A stretch of DNA of 64,000 nucleotides from Macrosoma leucophasiata (GCA_036365455.1 JAWQUS010000002.1:7812001-7876000); one strand, 5' to 3'; shown: positions 52,701 to 60,000, numbered from the stretch's first letter. Numbers and translations are program-made. The notes: a model not told the origin generated them from the sequence alone.

Positions 52701-52972
52701 GCATCCGGTATGCAACGAAGCATCGAACTAGTAGGTAACAGCTCGTCACTTTTAACAGTCATTGCGATATTTTCAAGTAGGATTGGATAACTGACCGTTT
52801 ATGTCTTGTCTATTGTTAGAGAAAGGTAAATAAATGACGATATCAGGTCGGCAATCGTTGGTTTAGGTCTTATGTAAAGTGTGCATGAGCTGTACTTACC
52901 GGAGCATTGACGCACGTCGGTGGCGGCAGCGACCGCAAGGAGACAACACACAATTACACTCAGAAGAACCAT
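26359..52972 (-). CDS. ML-domain (NPC2-like) secreted lipid-binding protein B
   Basis: Minus-strand exons 52972-52900, 28440-28330 and 26636-26359 give 153 codons with both introns phase 1, as in gene A; the middle exon is 111 nt in both. Residues 1-17 are a signal peptide (MVLLSVIVCCLLAVAAA). ML cysteines fall at 23, 40, 45, 92, 105 and 145 (LSPCKKAPCKLKKG, LPFLGVDG, APCPLKAG, ILCFEIPA), with spacing close to gene A. Exons 2 and 3 are firm. Exon 1 is assigned because its frame, phase and the family's conserved N-terminal VRQC fit and no nearer candidate was seen. It implies a first intron of about 24.5 kb packed with transposons. An in-frame ATG at 53008 would add 12 residues; I prefer the one starting the hydrophobic segment. 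Expected role: extracellular lipid binding. Confidence 0.85.
26887..27115 (+). repeat. Family A copy, 5'-truncated
   Basis: Starts at CGTAGGCACCAACGCATTACC and ends at TTTATTACATAAAAAAA. It lies in intron 2 of gene B. The short reverse-oriented pieces at 27120-27170 and 27430-27480 (GATTAGGTAATGCGG.., CTCTACCACCAGTT) belong to another, disrupted copy. Confidence 0.7.
27678..27968 (-). repeat. Family A copy, full length, minus strand
   Basis: A T-run then ATGTAATGGAAGTGGTAAAC through to GAGCTCTACCACCAGTA, the complete reverse complement of the family, in intron 2 of gene B. Confidence 0.8.
28535..28648 (+). repeat. CR1-like LINE 3' tail, degenerate
   Basis: AATTCCCCTAGTGTGGTGTTGC, AGGCGACAATAACCACTTTCC and CGCCTGCTTATC followed by an A-run. 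This is the same order as the 3' UTR after the RT at 43470-43575. Confidence 0.6.
28811..29214 (+). repeat. 101-bp tandem repeat, four copies
   Basis: CATTTTGACACCA starts units at 28811, 28912, 29013 and 29114, an exact 101-base period. Each unit contains CAACACCCTCAAGAACCATG, ACACCCATGACGAAAAA and GCAGCCGCCATCTTGGAT with only a few substitutions. The period is not a multiple of three, so the three overlapping plus-strand ORFs here (28796, 28903, 29004) are products of the repeat, not a protein gene. Confidence 0.9.
29479..29525. repeat. GC-rich hairpin
   Basis: Arms 29479-29494 (CACCGGGGTAGCCGTT) and 29510-29525 (AACGGCCACCCCGGTG) pair with one mismatch. An inner GCAC/GTGC stem closes a 5-nt loop TAATA. 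It stands out strongly against AT-rich surroundings. Confidence 0.7.
29526..31000. other. Intron 1 of gene B, no recognised element
   Basis: Short ORFs only, without family motifs. Nothing structural was identified. Confidence 0.4.
31001..31029. repeat. Perfect 14-bp hairpin
   Basis: GCATAAAAAACCAT (31001-31014) and ATGGTTTTTTATGC (31016-31029) around a single G. Confidence 0.6.
31125..31302 (+). repeat. 89-bp tandem duplication
   Basis: GTTTAACGACTGG starts at 31125 and 31214. The two units are almost identical (one C/G difference seen), and ATTGAGTAAAAAC is repeated twice more right after. A recent local duplication. Confidence 0.85.
31773..31829. repeat. GC-rich inverted repeat, 24-nt arms
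   Basis: CCTCGCTGCCTGCCCCCTGG.. (31773-31796) pairs with 31806-31829 with a few mismatches. The sequence upstream (31700-31770) is a run of imperfect GGCTC/GCGGTTC units. Confidence 0.55.
32141..32447. mobile_element. 307-bp structured MITE with nested inner hairpin
   Basis: Terminal inverted repeats GGC-TATTACACGACACGG.. and ..CCGTGTCGTGTAATA-AGGCC of about 28 bp. Inside, 32236-32267 and 32287-32318 form a 32-bp inverted repeat with one mismatch around a 19-nt loop. Internal TTATTACACTA repeats the terminal motif. The target duplication is unclear. Confidence 0.75.
32818..33593 (+). repeat. Family D repeat (AACCGGTCAAGTGCG..CGGAACCCTAAAAA), interrupted
   Basis: Begins AAACCGGTCAAGTGCGTGTC and AGCTTAGGGTTCCGTAG, and ends with a CAGA-rich run, CATGGCGAAACTATAAGGGT and CTACGGAACCCTAA. 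GGGTTCCGTAG and CTACGGAACCC are inverted relative to each other. A hAT-type MITE (33168-33337) lies inside. Other pieces: 37735-37820, 44500-44640, 45240-45700, 60380-60720. Confidence 0.65.
33168..33337. mobile_element. 170-bp hAT-type MITE with 8-bp target duplication
   Basis: Ends CAGAGGTTCCCAAA and TTTGGGAATCAC, flanked on both sides by TTCTACAC (33160-33167, 33338-33345). An 8-bp duplication and CAGnGGTTCCCAA ends are typical of hAT elements. A second copy is at 50002-50185. Confidence 0.85.
33820..34100 (+). repeat. Family F repeat (GTTTGTTTGAACGCGCTAATC)
   Basis: AATATTATAAAGCTAAAGAG, a GTTT run, AACGCGCTAATCTCAGAAAC, then TCGAGGAAGGCGTTAGGCTA and CACGCTAAGACTAATAGGAG. The same order occurs at 62255-62465. 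Probably a nonautonomous non-LTR or Helitron-like tail; not assigned. Confidence 0.55.
34425..34640 (-). repeat. Family C copy, minus strand
   Basis: Reverse complement of the family C order: GAACGGCTGGACCGAATTGG, AAATAGTCCGTATACATAC, TTTGACACATTATTTCATTG, GTTTGCGGGGACAGCTAG. Confidence 0.65.
34640..36480. other. Intron 1 of gene B, no recognised element
   Basis: Only short ORFs without motifs. A CATCGCATCGCG motif near 35105 resembles the GATGCGATGCGA repeat at 40.1 kb. Confidence 0.4.
36485..36660 (+). repeat. tRNA-derived SINE-like repeat
   Basis: B-box-like GGTTCGATTCCCGGG at 36489, then TTATCTCTGGTTCTTACATG, GGCGAATCGTGGGTGTTTGC and the end CTGCCTACCCCTTCGGGGATTAAAGGCGTGAAGTTAC. The A-box half is not clear, so it may be 5'-truncated. 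Confidence 0.6.
37012..37290 (+). repeat. Family C copy
   Basis: CTAGCTGACCCGGCAAACTTC to TTTTTATATATATAAAG. TTAATTTCTTCATATTTTTC is duplicated inside. The related tail at 37595-37730 (CACATGGTGTGCGAATTTTA..GACACGAGATTTATATATAT) follows. Confidence 0.65.
37864..38081 (+). repeat. Family A copy, 5'-truncated
   Basis: From AGATAGTGTTCAGTACTATTG to CTTCCATTACATAAAAAAA, in intron 1 of gene B. It directly follows a family D end (CTACGGAACCCTAAAAATAA). Confidence 0.75.
38082..38578. other. Gap between repeats, nothing recognised
   Basis: No gene or repeat family recognised in this AT-rich stretch. Confidence 0.4.
38605..38761. repeat. 142-bp insertion flanked by 15-bp direct repeats inside mariner
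   Basis: ATAGTATGTATGAAC occurs at 38605-38619 and 38747-38761, bracketing sequence foreign to mariner. The inserted part includes CGACGTTTCGGCCG and GACGGCCGTGGTCACGAG, which on the minus strand reads as a GC-rich stem followed by CGAAACGTCG. See findings. Confidence 0.7.
38840..39867 (+). pseudogene. Mariner transposase, frameshifted
   Basis: Reading frames shift several times. The N-terminus is MSESNEEIRYILKFY at 38840, then the HTH region IWFKRFQSGNFDVKDAPRSG (from about 38966), the first catalytic block ITGDEKWITYD (about 39286), HHDNARPHTSIA with the second Asp (about 39570) and YSPDLAPSDFHLF with the third (about 39656). The D-D-34-D spacing pattern of mariner is present. The C-terminus WQKVIEQNGTYIL is intact up to the stop at 39867. 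At least three frame changes and one internal stop make it non-functional. The closest style I recognise is the cecropia-type mariner subfamily, from memory. It would have catalysed TA-specific cut-and-paste transposition. Confidence 0.88.
40075..40200. repeat. GATGCGATGCGA inverted repeat
   Basis: GCGATGCGATACGATGCGATGCGAG (near 40100) faces CGCATCGCATCGCAG (near 40165). A short foldback, possibly a MITE; ends not clear. Confidence 0.45.
40330..41085 (+). pseudogene. Jockey-type LINE, RT C-terminus and 3' UTR
   Basis: Contains in shifting frames LTQEQLNKVARLQ, IRFIFGLRKYDHIS and KLKWLPIRLRRDRHILSF, then (frame change) LYLKERF-like sequence and AAHLWNNLPITIRQAQSFFS up to 40800. A 3' UTR follows, ending ACAATAAAGTG with an ATTC tail. 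It shares RT sequence with the copy at 49.9-51.3 kb. Multiple frame breaks; 5'-truncated. Confidence 0.75.
41405..41525 (+). mobile_element. RTE-like LINE 3' end fragment
   Basis: GAAGCACGGGAGGTG, CAGGACCGGGATATCTGGCGC, ACACTCTCTGCCTAAC and GTGAAGATACATACATAC match the 3' end at 45.13-45.22 kb. Confidence 0.7.
41526..42684. other. Intron 1 of gene B, no recognised element
   Basis: AT-rich. No motif-bearing ORF or clear inverted repeat. Confidence 0.4.
42685..43575 (+). pseudogene. CR1-like LINE, RT C-terminal region and 3' UTR
   Basis: The open frame from 42685 to 43560 encodes KLGVLNKARQYFTSGQLLQL, YKAQVRPHLEYCSHLWAG, LDSLQKRAVRIVNDPGLTDR and CVLYRLYNGECSVELFDMVP (to about 43250). These are the conserved C-terminal motifs of a LINE RT very common in moths and butterflies. 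A frame change near 43250 moves the rest (TVRFSRSFLPRTCKLWNELP) to another frame. The 3' UTR (CCATAGGCGACGGTGACCAC, GGTGGCCCGTCTGCTTG) ends in an A-run at about 43575. Catalytic motifs are absent because of 5' truncation; the first ~60 codons are not recognisable RT. Confidence 0.85.
43966..44340. mobile_element. MITE family M copy
   Basis: CAAAGAGCAATACGGCCCACC at left and GGTGCGCCGTGTTTCTCTATG at right. The interior TTTAAATGTGTGCGTGAAAT and TGGGAGTTTCGTGTAATAG are shared with 25268-25585. A piece of left terminal sequence (GGAGGGGAGTAG) is duplicated near 44044. Confidence 0.7.
44500..44640 (+). repeat. Family D fragment
   Basis: TACCGAGTTTCAAGTATGCAG, a CAGA run, and CATGACGAATCTATAAAGGT followed by TAACCCTAAAAA. 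Confidence 0.55.
44790..45235 (+). pseudogene. RTE-like LINE RT C-terminus and 3' end
   Basis: The open frame 44808-45218 (136 codons, no stop until the end) encodes MRSLRKICGVSLTDRVRNED, KGMLRWFGHIERMSNERM, GRPRLTYHDQIGRVLSDGG and CQNRDVWRSTLSAYPVRDLA. These are the C-terminal motifs of endonuclease/reverse-transcriptase LINEs (RTE-like) abundant in Lepidoptera. It is 5'-truncated and lacks all catalytic RT motifs, so the open frame reflects recent insertion rather than function. The 3' end GTGAAGATACATATATATAT is an AT/ACAT microsatellite tail. Other copies: 4104, 7476 (minus), 41405 and 58283. Confidence 0.85.
45240..45700 (+). repeat. Family D repeat copy
   Basis: ATCAGCTAAGTGCGAGTCG, GAAGGGTTCCGA, ATACAACATAAGACCTAAAA, GCCCCCTTGGACCCCC, then a GACAGACGG run and TTTACCTTTTAGG. 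The reverse-oriented copy at 60380-60720 shares the interior. ORFs here are repeat artefacts. Confidence 0.6.
45945..46680. repeat. Large inverted repeat with coding-like arms
   Basis: The left arm (about 45965-46190) and right arm (about 46385-46670) are inverted copies. Shared stretches include GCCGCTGATTGA.ACACAATC, GATCTATTAC.TGGAATTACTT, GGGAGCACC.GATGTG and CTGCAGATCAAATTTTG. Both arms encode a related peptide (GMGAPDVFGVYLK on plus; MGAPDVVGVLLKRTADQIL on minus). I suspect a transposase-derived fragment but cannot name the family. Confidence 0.7.
46700..47306. other. Intron 1 of gene B, no recognised element
   Basis: Nothing supported beyond short AT-rich sequence. Confidence 0.4.
47307..47359. 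repeat. Perfect 25-bp hairpin
   Basis: GTTTGTGCAACTCAATTTAA.. (47307-47331) and its exact complement (47335-47359) around loop GAA. Confidence 0.85.
47560..47970 (-). repeat. Family G repeat, minus strand
   Basis: ACGTTTCTGAAATTAGCGTGC, AAGTACCCAGCGTTGTGCGCC, ATTGTAATCGGACCGGTAG, GATGCTTGAACAAACAG, CTAATCACATATTTG.GTTCGGTATCG. The same element runs in the opposite orientation at 60070-60340. Confidence 0.65.
48117..48183. repeat. Perfect 33-bp palindrome
   Basis: AATTACTTTAACTAATGATG.. (48117-48149) is the exact reverse complement of 48151-48183 around one G. The right arm is the left end of the MITE 48151-48281; the left arm is probably the matching end of an abutting inverted copy. Confidence 0.85.
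48151..48281. mobile_element. 131-bp MITE with CTGGGTTGCACCAC ends
   Basis: Terminal repeats CTGGGTTGCACCAC.. and ..GTGGTGCAACCCAG, with sub-terminal GTTAAAGT/ACTTTAAC. No coding capacity. Confidence 0.7.
48842..48996 (-). repeat. Family A fragment, minus strand
   Basis: TCACTTTACCACCACCTTACAGG through to GAGCTCTACCACCAGTA. GATAGCGCTGAAC is duplicated inside. Confidence 0.7.
49432..49467. repeat. Perfect 17-bp hairpin
   Basis: ATATTTAATTGTAGGTA (49432-49448) and TACCTACAATTAAATAT (49451-49467), loop CT. Confidence 0.7.
49910..51285 (+). pseudogene. Jockey-type LINE RT fragment split by a hAT-type MITE
   Basis: Encodes the RT catalytic motif YADDVQIYLQASLDDL (from 49930), is interrupted at 50002-50185 by a MITE, then resumes with NEDLSNI and, in other frames, FGLKLNPSKTQLIIFGS, ARNLRVIMDRYLSWTPQISE and HSLKRLQNFL. 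Downstream are TQEQLNKLERLH and LRKYDHIS, as in the copy at 40.3 kb, and an RT C-terminal TNEWNDLPLTVRNAQTIQ-like stretch near 50880. The 3' end is AATTAAAAGTATTGTTG with a TTG microsatellite tail at about 51285. Several frameshifts; no active protein. Confidence 0.8.
50002..50185. mobile_element. hAT-type MITE inserted in LINE RT
   Basis: CAGAGGTTACCAAACTATTT.. to TTTGGGAATCAC, flanked by CATTAAAT at 49994-50001 and 50186-50193. Same family as 33168-33337. Confidence 0.85.
51480..52360 (+). repeat. Family E repeat with internal minisatellite
   Basis: Two successive elements start CTATACAAATAAATAAAATT (51488) and CAAGTAAATAAAATTGGAG (52048). Each continues with ACCGCTTTTTACT, a GTCT run, TCTTGGGAACGGCT and a unit GGCAGATAGCTGATGT..AAGGAGTAACTTAGGCTAC. 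The unit occurs about three times in the first element and once in the second. Each ends in a foldback of ACTAGCT..CGACTTCGTCCG and CGGACGAAGTCGCGGG..AGCTAGT. Confidence 0.65.
52361..52899. other. Intron 1 of gene B next to exon 1
   Basis: No repeat or ORF with motifs recognised. Confidence 0.4.
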
Positions 52973-53394
52973 TGTCACGTCTGTCTGGTTTGCCGGTAAG
53001 TAGCTCACTGCCAGCCAGAGTCACTGCTTCGACTGCTGTGCTCACACGCAAACACACTCTTTAAACGGCTACATCGCGCCTAGCGCACTAAACTGGCGCA
53101 TTTACACCCATTGCTTATGTGGACGACATAAAAGCGATAATACGCTGACAACACGCTCCACTGGCGATTCTACACTACCAACTTTGTTTGTACGCAAATA
53201 GCGTGAAGGATGACATCTTTGCCTATGAAGATTGATGACAATAGAATCTGCATTTTTATTTTTAGATTTATATCATTTTAATATTCAAGGCAGTTACGAT
53301 ACCTTTATCATTAATTAGTACAACCTGTCTTACTTAAAGGATTAGAAGGGCTTAATAAAGAAGCAGATCATAAATACTAAGCAGATCATAATAA

Positions 53395-53683
53395 TACTGG
53401 TGGTAGAGCTCCAGTGACAGAGCTCGCGGGCGTAGGCACCACCGCATTACTTAATATACTTGCCGCTAAATGGTAGCGTTCAGCACTATCGTGTTCCGGT
53501 CAGGTGGTAATGTACGGCCCTGTAATCCCCGGCACGGAGGCATAACACCTTAAGCCTCAGGAGTGGTAACGCATTTGCATTTTGACCTCTGGTTTATCTG
53601 TGGGTGTCTATAGGCTGCAGTCATCACTTAACATCAATGTGAGCTGCATGATTGTTTGCCACTTTCACAACATAAAAAAAAAA
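53395..53683 (+). repeat. Family A copy, full length
   Basis: TACTGGTGGTAGAGCTCCAG to TTTCACAACATAAAAAAAA. It lies about 0.4 kb upstream of the exon 1 start of gene B, so it sits in the promoter-proximal region. Confidence 0.8.
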
Positions 53684-54176
53684 TAGGCAATAAAATGTCA
53701 TTATGCGTATTCTTAATAAGCTTCATAAGCTTAAACTTTAAAAAATGTTAATAAAATGATTTGCAACTAAGAATGTTTTTCCATAAGTAGGTAGCTATCT
53801 TGTTTTTTAGTCAGCGTAATTTTTTTCTTTGTTCATAATATCGCTGTGGACCTACCTACAAAACACGTGCTTTAGTAGGTAAATACAATTAGAAAAAGAA
53901 TTAAAACATCATAAGTAGGTCCCTAACAATAAAAAACTTAATTAAATAGCTATTTCAAAAACCAGATAGGTACTTAATAGCATTACCAACAAGTGAAAAA
54001 TAACAGAGTAGGTAAGTGCAGATTTAATCTCAATGAGCAATGCATGTGTCTGCTGCATGTCATAATTCCATAGGTACCTACGTACCTACCTACTTTTGGA
54101 ATATATAGCATATCATCAGGTCATAATTTTTTGTTAGCGTATTTGGAGGCGCGACTGCTAGTATGCATATAGGTAC
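53684..54176. other. Gap, nothing recognised
   Basis: AT-rich with several GTAGGTACCTAC-type short motifs; no gene or repeat family seen. Confidence 0.4.
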
Positions 54177-55383
54177 GAGGGTGACACTGAAAGTTTTTAG
54201 AACTGGCCACTTGTAAACAATATACCTAGTACCTAATAAAAAAAAATAGTTTACATTAAAAAAATGGAACTCTATGCTTAAATGATTGAGTTATGTATTT
54301 CATTCATTTGTAATTTGTTTTACGCTTTAGCGGCAAATTGGAAATTGTCTGTATCACGTCAGCATGAACTTTCGTACAATGTTTTTTTATGACTTTGGAT
54401 GTCATTTAAGTCAGCAAGAGAGTTATGATATACTTAGATCGGCCTTTTACGATGAAGCCCCGTCTCGTGCCACTGTTTATAAATAAGTAATAAATATGTG
54501 CGGCGTATGAAAGAGACTGATAAAAGAGTAACCTATCAGCAGATTCGGACAAGCTTAGGTATCTGTATGAGTCAAGTGCACAAAATTCTCCATGAATATT
54601 TAACGGTCAGGAAGCTTTGTGCCTGGTGGATACCCCATATTTTGACCGAGACCCAAAAACTCCGTCGTTTTGATTGGTATCGTGAAATGGTTCAAAAATT
54701 TAACGGAGGTGACTCAAATGCTGTGTTCGATATAGTTACGGGTGACGAAAGCTAGATTTACTGATGATGCGAAAACCAAAGACAGTCTGCTCCTGCAACA
54801 GGGTGTTTCCTTCCGAGGAGTTGCCAACTACTTTAATTGAAGAGAGGTCGAAGCGTGGGAAAACAGAGAGGCATGGTGGCATCGTTTTTTGGAAGGAGAG
54901 GTCATTACGCGACAATTGTATTCAGGATCAAAAACCAGTTACCAGTACACTACCAATTGTTTGCCTCTTGTCTTGGAAAAAGTTCGGGAGAAACGACCTC
55001 GCAGTAGGATCCTCCTTCACCACGACAACGCCTCGTCGCACACCGTCAAGCGAACGACCGACTATTTGGCGACGTTAGACGTGGAATTACTGGGTCACCC
55101 GCCGTATAGCCCCGACCTCTCACCTTCCGATTTTTATTTATTTTCGAAAATAAAGGAAAAACTTCGAAGAAAACGTTTTATGGGCGCCGAGGAAGCAGTG
55201 GCTGCGTTTCAAAATGCCGTCGAAGAGACTCAATCTTCAGGACGAGTAGGCAAAGTGCTTTTCTCGGTGGTTCCATCGAATGCAACAATGTGTGATGTGA
55301 ATGGACACTATTTTGAAAAGAAATAATATAACTTAACAAGTTTGCTCAGTTTTTGTTTTTCTAAAAACTTTGTGTGGCCCTCG
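54177..55383 (+). mobile_element. Second mariner relic, different lineage
   Basis: Ends CGAGGGTGACACTGAAAGTT and TAAAAACTTTGTGTGGCCCTCG, flanked by TA (54175-54176, 55384-55385). It encloses a broken transposase, 54364-55326. Confidence 0.88.
54364..55326 (+). pseudogene. Mariner transposase, second lineage, broken
   Basis: MNFRTMFFYDFGCHLSQQES opens at 54364 and runs to a stop after SRATVYK (near 54485). The next block, MRRMKETDKRVTYQQIRTSL, runs to the first catalytic region VTGDES at 54755, where TAG replaces the expected Trp codon. The second Asp lies in LHHDNASSHT (about 55017) and the third in YSPDLSPSDFYLF (about 55104-55140). It ends DVNGHYFEKK at 55326. Two or more frame changes and at least two stops abolish function. 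The terminal repeats and protein differ from the element at 38.6 kb, so it is a separate mariner lineage. Confidence 0.85.
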
Positions 55384-55582
55384 TATATCTATAAAATTCT
55401 CGTGTCACAAAGTTAGTTACCATACTCCTCCAAAACGGCTGGACCGATTCTCATGAAATTTTGTGTCCCAATTGGATAGGTCTGTGAATCGGCCAACATC
55501 CATTTTTCATACCTCTAAGTGATAGGTAAGGGTTGTCCACCTCTATTTTTTTTTTATTTTTGCACATTTTTTTTTACTTCTA

Positions 55583-55893
55583 AGGTATAGAGCAACACGG
55601 GCCACCGGCCCCGGCGGACCGGAGGGGAGTAGCTATAGCATTTATTACCGATGCAAAACAGTCTCTCATTTTTTATGGGGAGATTTTTTTACGTGTGACA
55701 CACACACACTACAAATATCGTCTATTACTACGAAACTCACCCTTTGACTTAACAAAATACATAAACAATTTCATGTACACATTTAAACATCTAGGCGGCA
55801 GGCATAAAAACACTTGTGCTTGTACTTTGACAGAGGGGAAAGCCTGCCTATGGCTACTCCCCTCCGCGACCGGTGGCCCGTGTTAATCTATGC
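55583..55893. mobile_element. MITE family M copy
   Basis: TATAGAGCAACACGGGCCACC and GGAGGGGAGTAGC at left; GGCTACTCCCCTCC..CGGTGGCCCGTGTTAATCTAT at right form terminal repeats of about 45 bp. The best-preserved copy of the family. Confidence 0.8.
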
Positions 55894-57071
55894 ATCTAAG
55901 GCGACACGAAGTTTATTTAAATATTTATTGGCGGCATAATATTATCTCTTACATGGGCTATCTAGAGAAATTTTATAGGGGTGTACAGTGTCAGTCATAC
56001 AATACCTTTAGCTGTAACGGCACGATTTTCAACATATTTTTCTGCAAGTAAAAATTATGGCGTGGCATCAGACTTTTGTGGGTGTTCACTAGGCACGAAT
56101 ACTCCGCTAATGATGCACACCACTACCGATATGGGAGCTTCTTTGAGGGGAGGCTTTTGTTCAGCAGTGGACAGTGACGTCTTTCGGCTGGTGTGCTTTT
56201 GCATTCCCCATTCCCTAATTATGACATTAGAAGAAACAACAAACGTAACTTAATTTTATTCTATTTGAACAGTACATACTACAAAAATTAAATAGACGTT
56301 TGAATAACATACAGTGAAGCTGAAAAGCGACCGAAACGTCGGGTTGATTTTAAAAATAATTATAGGTAGTTTATTATACGCGAGATAAATCTGTAAAAAT
56401 ATTACTTATAGTTATTCAAGATCAACATATAAGCATAATTTAAATTTTATTACATACCTACCTACTTAATTAAACTTCGTTGTATTGTACCTAAGCTTTA
56501 AAGGATATTTTAGTATGTGTCATGCTGATGCCAGATAATTTACATATTCGTTATTTAAAGTTATACCTAGCACAGCCTAAAGAACGTAGGTATGGCAAAT
56601 ACTAAATACTTAATAATTTATTTGGAATTGATTGAAGGTGATTGAAGGTACTTACAACTCCAGTTACGGAACTTAAGGGTGTAGGTAGGGAGAAAAGCAT
56701 CCCTACCGTCACAATATCTATAAAACTACCTGCCGTTAAATATCATATGTAAGTATGATATAGGTACATAGCCTTAAAAAAATCAATTAAGTATTCACTT
56801 CGAAATATTAACATTTTCTTAAAATAATTGATATAAGTAGGCACTTATCTCATGATTTCCTGAGATTATTGATACATACTTTATTATGTATTTATGCTAA
56901 TAACATGCACTAAATAATTCCTGCTTTGGAAATAAAATAAGCAACAAATAAAAAAAAACTTAAAAACTTTATTTATTTCATTAAATTTATGAAACAAAGA
57001 CAAATTTTAGATAAGGGAATAAGTATATCACATATCAGATTAATTTGAATAACTACCGTATTTATATAATT
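55894..57071. other. 3' flank of ML gene C
   Basis: Contains a short motif GCGACCGAAACGTCGGG (near 56327) like that in the mariner insertion. Otherwise nothing is recognised except the candidate polyadenylation signals below. Confidence 0.4.
56968..56977 (-). terminator. Candidate polyadenylation signals for ML gene C
   Basis: On the minus strand two overlapping AATAAA hexamers (AATAAATAAA) lie about 95-104 bases after the stop codon at 57072. Confidence 0.5.
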
Positions 57072-60000
57072 TTAAAACGAAATATTTCTCGGTCTTGTAT
57101 TGTTATAATAAGATTTGATTATTTTTTGTAAGTAGTGTGTGGTAGTTGAATTAACTTGTGACGGGGGATCATAAACAAGTGGAGCATTCTTGGTAATAAT
57201 TGGTGGGTTGGTAATCTCATCAAGAATCTGGCGCATTCTTTTTTGATAGTAGCTCTGAGTCTGCACCAAAACGGAGTAGCACAGCACAAGAAGACCGTTT
57301 TCATTATAAACTCGCCATTGAAGGTAACCGCGTTGATTCTGAAATCAAGATTAGGTAAGTATTTCATAAGGAAAACTGTGTAAAGTCACTAACAGACAAA
57401 CAGAGAAAAGATACCTACATCTTTTCTCTGTTTGTCTGATGATACATCATCATGTTGAATATTGTAGATATTTGATTCGCTATGCCTATATAACGCTGAG
57501 GCTTTTAACGGGTCTGGTACAGAGCTCTTCTCAGGAATTTATCATTGTACGGTCTCCTAAAAAGTTATGCTATTAGACAGCCAGGTTTCTGTCAGAGCGT
57601 CTCATCAGAGTTTGATTGATAGACAAAGCTACTACCAACAAATGCTGATGTAGGTACAGCAGGGCTCTGTGAAGTCTACCACTCTCTTCATTCTGCATAT
57701 CAATGATATGTTGGAGCATAACCCCAATTATCATTGTGATGCCGATGATAGACTGGACATTTTTTGGCATAATTATATAAAGGTATTTTACTGGTGGTAG
57801 AGCTCCAGTGACGGAGCTCGCGGGCGTAGGCACCACCGCATTACCTAATATACTTGCCGCTAAATGGTAGTGTTCAACACTATCGTGTTCCGGTCAGGTG
57901 GTAATGTACGGGCCCTGTAATTTCCGGCACAGAGGCATAAGACCTTAGGCCTCAGGAGTGGTAACGCATCTGCATTTTGACCTTGGTCTTTGTGTAAGTG
58001 TCTATAGGCTGCAGTCATCACTTAACATCAATGTGAACTGCATGCTTGTTTACCACTTCCATTACATAAAAAAAAAAATAATAAATAAAGAGCGTCACCA
58101 GCCGACCTTGTCTATCCAGTATCTAGGGGAAGCAAATTAGTCATCCGATGATCTAAGGACCCAACTGCCTGTTGGGTCTGTTTGGTAAATGTATGGCAGC
58201 AAAGTAGGGCAGAAATAATTTGCTATAAATTAGCTATTAGCCTACTATTAAGTAGGTATATCTATTAAGGAGTTATATTTATCGCTAGGTCTATGTTAGA
58301 AATGAAAAAAGGCATGCTCCGATTGTTCGGGCACATAGAAAGAATGTCGAATGAGCGAATGACTAAACAGATATACAATGCGAATGTGGATGATAGCAGA
58401 GGCCCAGGAAGACCAAAACTGACCTATCATAACCAAATAGGTCGAGTACTGTCTGATGGTGGTCTCAAAAGTCTTAGGAATCGGCAAAAGTATGAAGAGA
58501 ATGATGAATGTAGATAAGGCACGGGAGGAGTGTCAGGACCGGGATATCTGGCGCTCCGCACTCTCTGCCTAACCCGTTAGGGATCTGGCGTGAAGATACA
58601 ACATGCTTTATGATGAATATGCCACGAAAAAAATGAAAAATCACTGTCTAAATTTTGCCAGCAAAAGATGCAATTGCAATACCTACATTTGACGACACGG
58701 TTAGTCCAGCGCAGCGGTGTGAGATGACCGTTTGATTCGGAGGGTCGCGGGTTCGATCCCCGCATCGAGACAAATGTTTGTATGGCCTACATATATTTGT
58801 TTCGGGTCTGGGTGTTTGTGTATGTGTTGTATGTGTACAACGGCACCCACCACACAGGTTTATACCTACTGTGGGGCTGTGAGTGTAAGCGTATTTATTT
58901 ATTTAATTTCGAAAACAGGCTCTCTCGAATCGATTGATGCGTTCGGATCATAGTTTATAATACGTTTTAAAGAAATGACAAACTACTATTATTTTTCTTA
59001 TCTGCAATAAATTTTTCATCTTTATTTATAGGAGGAGCAAGAACTGCCCCCTTGCTAAGTGCATGTAGCAGATAAATTACTTGGAGCTCCCTAGCTACAC
59101 AAGAATTACCACCAGTGATATTGTTCTCACGTGAAAAAGACTTACAAGAGCCATACTCTCGGGCACCGACATCACACTTGTGAACGAAGACAGAGAATTC
59201 GACTGCACCGGACATAACATTGTATCACAGCGATCTGTAAGTAAACACATCAGTATCTATTTGATTATCCATATTGTTATCACGCAATATTCTCAACTCG
59301 TTTATCAACCAATATTGACTGGTTCTGATCCATCTAGCTGGGTATAGGTACCTACAGTTTAGGTATACTGTAGGTATCTACTACACTAAACTAAATAAAA
59401 CTATAATAACACGTGATTGAACAACCTCCGTTTATGTGATTCCAGTATTTTATTATTTTTTATTTCAGCTCGCGAGTGTAGTTTTACTGTAACCCTTCAT
59501 TACACAGGCACATCAGGCATTTCCAGGTAATCTAGAGGGTAAAAGTTTTTTTTTTGCTACCCTAGAACTGAAGCATGGCGAGTCGATATAATACTGGATC
59601 CTGGCGATCCTGCATGAAATCGAAACGATATGTGGCTGTGTGAAAGCGAAAATGTAGCCTGTAGGTACAGATATACAACATGTAACGGGAATGAATAATG
59701 CACACTCTTAAACACCTCGATTATAAAATCGAGTTATAATCATATCTAATACATGAACTGAAATTACGTGTTTAAGTATTTAATATTTTTTATTTAAGAA
59801 TCAAATTGTCCTCAATTTGTACGAACGGTATGCACACCCTATGCATACTTAACCTACCTCTACTTACTACCGCACATAAAACACACACCAACTCACACAC
59901 GTACGCTGTCGCAATGTGATGTAATGTAATGTAACGTAACCTGCGTAACCCCCTATTTAACACCCGCTAGAAATAATATTAAATTTCACTATTATATTCT

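Noticed and set aside
58967..59215. 82-codon minus-strand ORF starting MSGAVEFSVF
   Set aside because: The real coding frame in 59234-59146 is a different frame, which joins the ML-domain exons through splice sites.
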